DNA of 64,000 nucleotides, taken from the NCBI GenBank assembly GCA_963969365.1, contig OZ017750.1:1116001-1180000 (forward strand). The letters run 5' to 3'. The notes beneath the pieces are model-generated. The model was not told the DNA's origin, ran no database searches, and was given only the letters and a program-made list of their open reading frames with translations. Origin of the DNA: Asterochloris sp. CNOR1 (taxonomy: Eukaryota; Chlorophyta; Trebouxiophyceae; Trebouxiales; Trebouxiaceae). Every line of letters starts with the position of its first letter. The stretch's first letter is position 1. Of this stretch, positions 56,535 to 64,000 are shown in pieces. The translations under genes and the position numbers were made by a program.

Positions 56535-59500
56535 ATGAAGACCACCCTGGGGCCTGGTGTCGCGGTGCTGCCTGGCGGTGGCGGTATCTTCAAGTCTGCC
56601 GCTGTGGCTGTCCTGCGCATGGAGCGTCGCCTGATGACCACTGGGGAGATTACAAGGTGTGTGCCAGGGGCAGTGCCCTGGCTGCCTTCAAGGCTGCTGA
56701 GCGGCGCCTCACATGTGGCCCTGCCACAGCTGGTCCAGCTGCCTGAGCTGCAGTGTAGCCTGCACAATCGTGTGCACATGGGCTGCGGCTCCTGCTGCAG
56801 GGTCGCTCTCAGCAGGGGCCTCATCAACATGTGGCCCTGCCTCAGCTGGTCCAGCTGCCTGACCTGCAGTACAGCCTGCACGATTGTGTGCACATGGGCT
56901 GTGGCTCCTGCTGCAGGGTCGCTCTCAGCAGGGGCCTCATTAACTGCCAGGGCAAGACACCAGAGGCGACCATGGCATCAGCCCTCTACACAGATGTCAA
57001 GCGCAAGCAGGGGGCCTCCGTCTTCACCCGCCCACAGGTAACATTGCCCGCTGACTCCTGCTCCTCTCCCATGCAGCAGCAAGGCCAGCAGCAGGGTGCT
57101 GCAGGTGGTGATGGGGTGCCTGCATGTGCCTGCAGGAGGGCCTCTTTGGGCTGCGGGAGTGGGATGCAGAGGGCTTTGTGCCAGACAACAACCTGCTGGT
57201 GGAGGTGGCGGTGGGGCATGAGCCATCCCCTGTCAAGAGGATCAGGACGGGCACCCGGGTGAGTGCCTTTGCGGCGGGCCCATCACTTTAGCAGCTGATG
57301 GCAAGCACTGGCGGGCACACATGTGGCGGCTCCACATGTGGGCTGGCTGCGGAGCGGCCTGTCCATGTGCTGCTCTTGCAAGCTGGACAGAAGAAGGGTG
57401 TGGACCGGCTGGGCACTGCAGTGCACTGATGTACAAGGGCGCAGCAGCGCACTGTTGCATTGTTGAGCTTGTGGCTTGGCAGGTTTCCCAAAGCACATAC
57501 TGCCAACTGTGCAGCAGGCCACGAAGCAGCCACGTAAGTACAAGGAGGACTTCATCTCGCGCCTCGACTCAGGGGAGTTCTATGAAGCCGAATCACCGCC
57601 ACGGCGGGTGCTGAGCGCACGCATCGGCAGCTACAGCGAGACGGCTCTCATGCTGCTCAGCGGTGAGCCCTCCTGCAGGCAGTGGGCCACGCTTTGCCTT
57701 GCGCACAGGCAAGGCACTGCTGCATTGAGCCCTGCCAGGCGTAGTGCATTTGGCTTCAACTGATTGCTCCTCATCTGGCCAGCTTGCTCTTGACAGGCGA
57801 GCGCTCTGCGTCACACTGGCAACCATCAGGCTGGCAGCTCTGCCTGCACATATTTTGAATCATGTGCGCCCCAACAGGCGCATGTGACACGGCTTCGCCG
57901 ATGAAACGCACACTTGAACAGCGGGATGGGCCCAGTGGGCGTCCACTGCATGGAGAGCTGGAAGGAGTGGAGGGGGCCAGCCACAGGGTGGGTCATGCCC
58001 TGGTACCGGCAGGACATCTCTCTGGATGCAACCTTCTGCATGCTGCAAGCAGATGCAAGACTTGCATGTGATCTTGCGCTGCTGGGGACAGGGAGGCAGC
58101 CATGGTTGGGACTGGACCCAGCTGCTGCTGTGCCTGCCCAGAGTGTCATGCTATGGATGCCCAGAGGACCGTCACAGGCAAAGCTGCTGTTGAAGATTTG
58201 ATAATCTCTTGCAGCAGGGGCTTGCAGCTCCATCAAGTTCTGCCTGCCACTGCAGGTCAGCCGCCGCAGCAGCAGCCGTGCTGTGTCAGGGCTGTCTCAC
58301 CCCTGGGATGGCCTCGAGGTCCTACATGAGGCGGCCCACAGCCCCCAGGGACTGGCACCGCTGGGGCAGGCGCACCTGCAGGTGACGGCCTGAGCTGGGC
58401 CTCTGGGGAGAGCTTGAGACCCCTAGAGATGCTGCACTCTGCACACTCAGGATGGGCAGAGCTGGCTGCATGCTGGAATGCCTGGCCACGCTTTGGGTGT
58501 TTGTCTTGGTTTCGACATGTATTCGTGCTCTGCAGCACACTTTGTGTTTGACAGCAGGCCTTGCCTGCCTTGTAGGAGCCCCTGAACCTGGAGTTGTCTG
58601 CTGCCCAGCCTTTTCCCAGCATTCCCAACCGGACGCCCCACCTTAGGCAGCAGCATGGAGCAGGACCCCAGCAGCATTCGGAGCAGCCCATGCAGCAACA
58701 GGGTCAGGCACACCTCAGGGCACAGCCAATGCAGAAGGGCGCCAGCCCAGAGCCGGCCTACAAGCGGCGCAAGGCAGCCAACCTGACTGTGACTGTGCCC
58801 ATCGGGGTGAGAGCATGTGCCCAGGCGCATTCCCTAGCAAGCCCAGGAACGGCAGCTGCCACCCATGGGCTTGTAGGGCTTGGTCGGCCACATGCCTAAA
58901 GAGCCGGCTGGTTGACATGCACTGGGTGAGGCCATTACCCTTGCTCAGACACTCGTGTCAAGAAGTAGCCAGTCTGCCTCTGCTAGTGGCCACCTGCACC
59001 CTCTTAAGGCTCATGGCTGCTCGCCACCTGCAAAAGGTGGCTGCACGCCAGCCAGCAGCAGTTCAGGGCTTGCTGTGTGACGTGCAGGGGGCTGCTGTGG
59101 ACGCCAAGCTGAGCTCTGCATCCTTCACCCTGCACGCCTACACACCGGGGGCAGACCGAGGCGCAACTGCCACACCCTGGGGGGTGGCTCTGGGACAGAC
59201 GCTGGCGACCCCTGCCCTGCCCCAGGGCCCCCTCAGCGCTGAGCCAACTCCGCAGCATGCCGGCAGTGTGCCAGGTCAGCTTACTTGCCTGAGCAGAGGG
59301 TGTGCAGCTGGCAGAGGGCGCTGTGTGTAAAATGGCCGGCTTCCCAGCAGTCCTCCTCCTGGCATCTGTCCCGCTGTCTGCAGGCTGGGGTACGCAGGGG
59401 CCGCCAGCCGTGGTGCACAGCAATGCTCCTTCGCCGACGGGTGCGGCGGCCTTGCAGACGCCCAGCGAGCTGCTGGTTCAGGCACGTCGCTGCACCTGCA

Positions 59501-60882
59501 CCTGTGCAGGCTGTCTGACCAGGTGCTCCTGTCACCCGCATGCTGTGTTACCTGCTCTTGCGCTGTGCTTCCTGCTCTTGCCCTGTGCTTCCTGCTCGCC
59601 CGCTGCGCCCTCTGCTGACCAGACACAAGGGGTACAAGTCCCCTGAGCACTGCAGACTGGAGGTGACCTGGAGGAGACAGAGGCAGCCAGGGTGAAGACG
59701 TCAAGGGCACAGGCTGCGCAGGGGGTGCCTGCTACCGAGGCAGACGTCCGCAGTGGGAAGCCGCAGGGCGCAGGGAGCCAGCAGGACCAGAGGCCCTCCC
59801 CTGGGCAGCCGTGCGATGCAGCTCCACAGGTGGGCACAAACGTTGTCCACTGTTGGCTTGACTATGAGAAAGTCGATGCACACCAGAGAGCCAGCTGCTG
59901 CGATCTATTAGCTTGCTTGCAGCACATGGAGAGCCGCCTACTACATGCAGGTCTCAATGCGGGGCCGATCTGGTGTGACGGCGCTGAAAGCCAATGCTGT
60001 GGACAGGCCGATGCAGGCAGTGCGGGCACATGCAGTCACCCCTGAGGGCAGGTGGGCAGCATGAGAGCGTCCCTGATACTGTCTGGGACTGCCCTGTCCG
60101 AGTCCTTAGTTTTCTGAGCAGCAAATGCCAGAAGCCTAGCTGTGTCCCCACTCCTTTGGTTCTCCTTCAGTGCACTGCCGCTTCCTGGGCACGGTCTGCC
60201 TTTGCATCCCAGCTTGGTGTCCACAAACGGCAAGCCCACAAAGTCACACATGACTGCAGCGCATTGTTTACTCAGTCACCAGCCCCTCCTGTGCGCCATG
60301 CAGCCCCCACCAGCCCAGCCAGGCTGAGCGTTTGTCGCAGATGGAAGACCGTGTCAGAATCCTGGAGACGCAGCTGGGGCTAGCGCACCCGCAGGTGGTC
60401 TGCGGTGCTTCAGCTGATCTGCTGGACTGGATGGCCCTGGGCAGCTGCACTGCTGCTGATGAGCTGATGCGTGCTGCTGGCTGTCCTTGGGCACGATGTC
60501 TTTTCGCTGCAAGCCACATCGACTGTCATTGCTGCCTGTCAGGTGGGCAAGGCATGGCTGGCGCTCAGCCGGGCATACCAGGCACAGCGTAACAGCCAGG
60601 ATTTTACCACCAAGGCAGAGAGGGCACTCGTCAGGTGGGGAGCCTCCTGCCGCCCATTGTCGTGCAGAGATGTCATGGCCAGCTCAGCTGATACCCCTCT
60701 GTGACCGCAGGGCATGGCAGATCTGCTCAGCCTGCTACAACAACACCCACTGCAAGCGCTCCAGCAACTGTGAGCAGTCCTTTGACTACCTGCTGGACCG
60801 CATCAGGTCCTTGAACCACCAGCCCAACAAGGATGTCGGCTCCATGCAGAATATGGTTCCAATAGACGCCAAGCCCCTCTGA
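56535..60882 (+). CDS. HARE-HTH (HB1/ASXL) domain protein with helical C-terminus
   Basis: Thirteen exons fit phase: 56535-56656, 56917-57037, 57136-57258, about 57493 or 57515-57662, 57878-57987, 58256-58381, 58576-58806, 59088-59274, 59384-59475, 59656-59829, 60341-60394, 60543-60634 and 60711-60882 (TGA). The N-terminal winged-helix HARE-HTH spans exons 1-3: SAAVAVLRMERRLMTTGEIT, RVALSRGLINCQGKTPEATM, ASALYTDVKRKQ then FTRPQEGLFGLREWD. This domain is thought to bind DNA or modified DNA and occurs in ASXL, HB1 and some restriction enzymes. The middle is basic and Gln/Pro-rich with PEPAYKRRKAANL, a likely nuclear signal. The C-terminus has a helix MEDRVRILETQLGLAHPQ and a TPR-like pair (VGKAWLALSRAYQAQRNSQD; AERALVRAWQICSACYN). 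A nuclear chromatin or transcription role is inferred. Confidence 0.72.
56711..56942 (+). repeat. 116-bp tandem duplication covering an intron 3' end and exon start
   Basis: Copies at 56711-56826 and 56827-56942 differ at only a handful of positions. Each contains the polypyrimidine/CTGCAG acceptor and the beginning of exon 2 (GGTCGCTCTCAGCAGGGGCC) of the HARE-HTH gene. Only the second copy continues into the HARE-HTH domain. Using the first acceptor would shift the frame, because 116 is not a multiple of three. Confidence 0.9.
59543..59602 (+). repeat. 20-bp minisatellite, three units, in a HARE-HTH gene intron
   Basis: Three consecutive 20-bp units of the form CTGTGCTTCCTGCTCTTGCC with a few substitutions, wholly intronic. 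Confidence 0.7.
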
Positions 60883-61053
60883 ATGCTGATTTGGCCAAAG
60901 TGAAAATGCTGGCCATTTTCTTTTCTGCAATCACCCTGAGCTCTCCGGCAATCGTTCGCACTGTGCAGCCAGGCTTGTGTGTGTGATACCAGCTGCCCGC
61001 CTGGTGCACACAGTTGAGGTGGCTGCAAGTGCAGCCAAAGGAGCCAAAGGCGC

Positions 61054-64000
61054 ATGACGGATGATGGGCCTTCTGCGCAGCCGCAGCTCCTCAAGAAGTC
61101 CGGCTGGGCTGCTGTTGTGGCAGGAAAGACAGATGGCAAGGCTACTCCTACCTCTGGGGGACCCGGCAGTGTTCACAACGCAAAAGCTGAGACTCCCCTG
61201 TCAGTGTCCCCTGTGAAGCCAGGGCGAGCCACCCCCGACAGCGCTCGAGCCGGGGCAAGCAGTCCTGCAAACACCTCCCCTGGAGAGGCTGCAGCTCCCC
61301 AGACGCCTCCAGCTCCCATACAGACACCGGGGCATGCAAGCAGCAGCGAAGCCAGCTCAGAAAAGGACACGGCAGAGACAGCCTCCGTGCGCGTTGAGGT
61401 ACATGCGCTGCATCTGTGATCACTTGTCCTGCATTGTGGAGCAGGGCAGCTGCCAAGGCAGCACTGGGGAGTCTGCACGTGCAGCCTGCCTTGCTGATGT
61501 GGGGCTGAATTGCTGGCAACCCCCACGATATGATCTGGATAGGCTGGCCCACCAAACAAAAGCATGTCCATGCTGCTGCAGAAGCTGGTCATGTGCATGC
61601 AGTCTGACTCAGACAGCAAACTGCAGCTCAGATCTGGGGGCATGGCTGTCATTGAGTCAGGTGCTGGTTGCCCTGCAGGTGCAGCCCAGCAAGCCACTGA
61701 AGCCCGCATGGCAGAAGGTAAGCACCTTCACCTACCATCCTGCTGTGTGGGCTGGACAGGCAGGCTGTTGATTGCAGAAGCACATGGCCTGGTCGCCTGC
61801 CTTTGTGCAAAAAGGCGTGCAGAACCTGGCAGGAGCATGCTGGCAGGCAGGCAGGCATCAGCCCTGTGCTGAATGGTCGTCACCTCTGTGCAGAAGCCGC
61901 CTGCCAGTGAGGAGGGCGCTGCAAATGCGGCGGTGGCAGGGTCTGTTGGAGCAGCATGGCCCACCCTGGGTGATGCAAAGCAGCCGCAGCGCAAGCGAGA
62001 CATGCCAGCCGAGGTGCCGTCCTGGCAGCAGTCGTCCCAGCCCCAACAGTCCAAGGGACAGGTCAGCAGGACAGAGCAGGTGTGTCTCTGTACCGGGGGC
62101 TGCAGCCGTCCATGTGCATTACTTGCCCTCTCTCTGCCCTGTAGCCAACGTTGGCACTGCTACAGCATGCCAGGACACCTGCTTGTCTTTTATTCATGGG
62201 GCGGCAATCAATCTGTGCACTCCTGCTGCAGCTGCAGCTGCAGCCCATCCCAGGCCACCGCCTGGAGAGCAACGGTCGGGGCTTCAGCCCAGTGGGAGCC
62301 ACGCCCAACAACAGCCGGCGGCGGGGCACTGGCAGGCCTGTCGCACATGAGCGCAGCGGTCACGGCTATGGCCAGCCCCGGCAGCACAATGCCATGCCTG
62401 CCGGGTCTGCTGGCCAACCTCAGGGCGGCTCGTCCAGCGCAGGAGCTGGCCTGAACAACTTTGGTGGGGGGCAAGCCAGTGCTGCTGTGAATCTGGTGGC
62501 TTCCGGGACAAGTCCAGCAGCTGGGCAGAGGGGACCTGCCTCCAGCAGTAGCTCTTACGCATTGGCGGCAGATGCGGACAGAGTGGGCACGCACGAGGCT
62601 GCTGGGCCCTCTGACAGGAGTCGTGGCAGCCACGGCTCCGGGCGCGGCAGGGGCTCGGGGCAGCGGCAGGACCGGCAGCATCGCAGCCGAGATGGAGGGG
62701 GCTACAGGGGTGGTGACGGAATGCAGGGCCAGGAGCGTGGGCCACGTGGGCCCCGCAATGGACGGGACCGCTATGGTCTCCATCGCCACTCTGGGCCAGT
62801 TGGCTCGCAACTGCAATCCATGCCCAGTGCAGCGGGGCCGCCGTTCATGCAGGCCCCCTATGGCAGCTTTCCTGGGCAGGGCTACTATCCTGCCATGGAC
62901 GGGCAGATGTACTACCCCGCTGCTGCCTTTGGCATGGCCGGTGCCAGCGCACAGGAGCAGGTGCGTTATCTCTGCGTGGTCTCCATCTCTCCTGTGTCCC
63001 CTGCTGCTCCCGGCCACAGACGATGTAGGGCTGGCATTTCTGCCTGTCAACTGCAGCAAAATGGCATGTCCTTTTCTACATGGACTTTCCAGCAACATCA
63101 GAATGCGATGGCTCTACACACCTCTTCGAACCTGCTTGGCGCTGAAATGGTGATGCTGCTTCTTGTCTGCAGCTGCTGGCTGCTGTGCGCACCCAGGTGG
63201 AGTACTACTTTGGAGTGGAGAACCTGTGCCGGGACACCTTCCTGCGCAGCAAGATGAATGAGGAGGGCTGGATCCCCCTGCCAGTCATTGCAGGTCAGGC
63301 TGCCACACCACATGCCTGAAGCAACGGGGGTGCAGTGTCTCAGCATGCCCTTCTCTGAGCCGTGGAGCCCTTGCGCCATGCATCTGACCCGCTGCAGCAC
63401 AGCGCTGCACTGCAGTCACAAATCTCCTCACAAGCCTCCCTGACTTGGTCCGTAAGTTGCTCTCCCATTGCCTGGATGCAACAGAGGATGCGAGCTTCCT
63501 GATGCTGCCTCTCATGTGCTGCCGCAGAGTGCTGCACCTATGCGCATCCCTCACAGCGGCTTCACGGTGCCCTGCAGGCTTCAACCGGGTGCGCATGCTC
63601 ACCCCCGATGCAGGCATGATCATCTGCGCCTTGGCAGGCTCCCGGTTGGTGGAGCTGTCTGCAGATGGCATGCTGCTGCGGCCGCACAGCAACTGGAGGC
63701 AATGGGTGATGCCAGAGGCGCAGCGCGACAATGCAGCGCACATTGCGCTGGCAGCGGCTGCGGCAGCTGCAGCAGAGGCTGCAGAGCGGATGGCTGCAGC
63801 GCAGCAGGCGCCGTCAGGTGAGCTCAGCAACTGGCTGGTGCCAGGATGTGCTGCAGGCGGTGTCAGTGCAGCTCGCTGGTGGGGCATTTGGTGAGGCAAA
63901 TGGGCAGTAGTCCCAAACATGAGGACAGACAGCAAGGGGCTCGCCAGGAGGTGCCTGCTCCTGGAGCTTGCTGGGCTTCTGATCGCCAGGCTTCCCCACT
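61054..64000 (+). CDS. LARP1-like La-related RNA-binding protein (3' end outside window)
   Basis: Exons visible: 61054-61398, 61679-61717, 61894-62079, about 62232-62960, 63173-63293 and 63578-63817, after which the gene runs past the window. The N-terminus has KKSGWAAVVAG and PAWPTLG-like motifs (VGAAWPTLGD) typical of plant LARP1. A long disordered Gly/Arg/Gln/Ser region with an RGRG-rich stretch follows, then a Tyr/Pro/Met-rich patch, and the La motif: AVRTQVEYYFGVENLCRDTF, LRSKMNEEGWIPLPVIAGFN, RVRMLTPDAGMI. The La motif is followed by an Ala-rich helix. LARP1 binds the 5' ends and poly(A) of mRNAs, regulates TOP mRNA translation under TOR, and in plants drives heat-triggered mRNA decay. 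Its C-terminal DM15 region is not in the window. It starts 171 bp after the HARE-HTH stop. Confidence 0.85.

Noticed and set aside
56535-57041. 168-codon open frame continuing HARE exon 1 through the intron
   Set aside because: It reads through both repeat copies in the wrong frame and loses the conserved HARE-HTH sequence that the spliced model restores.
1-64000. Virus-derived elements, transposons, CRISPR arrays, prokaryotic operons
   Set aside because: No integrase, reverse transcriptase, transposase, capsid or long terminal repeat signature was recognised in any frame, and the gene structure is eukaryotic throughout.

Overview
The window is nuclear DNA from a green plant, most likely a chlorophyte (trebouxiophyte-like) alga. 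It is GC-rich, and genes are split into many short exons (about 40-350 nt) by GT-AG introns, so most coding regions were assembled exon by exon using splice phase and family similarity. Plastid genes known from the green lineage (a shikimate-kinase-like protein, MET1/TEF30, a MEX1-type maltose transporter) sit beside core eukaryotic genes. A CEP70-type centriole gene argues for an alga rather than a seed plant. No CRISPR, operon, rRNA or convincing tRNA was seen, and no virus-derived element was recognised.

Layout, left to right: 3' end of an unrecognised gene (+, 1-707); shikimate-kinase-like SKL (-, 1152-2650); a 41-residue Brawnin/UQCC6-like microprotein (+, 2757-2952); a J-domain protein (+, 3053-4905); lipid-droplet-type hydrolase LDAH (-, 4998-6846, 5' end unresolved); MET1/TEF30 (+, 7753-11714, 5' end unresolved); about 2.5 kb with no assignable gene; a secreted eight-cysteine protein (-, 14185-15285); about 1.9 kb of spacer; RNA polymerase I/III subunit RPAC2 (+, 17227-17722); a lung-7TM receptor-like protein (-, 17999-22546); ribosomal protein eL34 (+, 22957-24052); peptide:N-glycanase PNG1 (-, 24125 to about 27088); SGT1 (-, 28339-32736); a Shewanella-like protein phosphatase (-, 32963-35476); a Coa1-like assembly factor (+, 35708-36491); MEX1 (+, 36851-38906); DEAD-box helicase RRP3/DDX47 (-, 39058-41964); a RING protein (+, 42064-43563); a large CEP70-like coiled-coil protein (+, 43859-53410); ribosomal protein eS4 (-, 53688-55705); a HARE-HTH domain protein (+, 56535-60882); and the N-terminal part of a LARP1-like protein (+, 61054 to beyond the window).

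The genes do not form a pathway. Several are packed head to head with about 100 bp between start codons (SKL/UQCC6-like, RRP3/RING), which implies shared promoters. Others are tail to tail with 100-300 bp between stops.

The most notable sequence-level features are these. (1) The CEP70-like gene contains a run of exons that are each exactly 168 nt, all with the same phase; each encodes 56 residues, or eight coiled-coil heptads. (2) Degenerate local copies of exon ends and their splice sites lie inside neighbouring introns of at least five genes, including a clean 116-bp tandem duplication. (3) Four introns use GC-AG borders, each supported by reading phase. (4) There are two small proteins that single-frame ORF calling misses.
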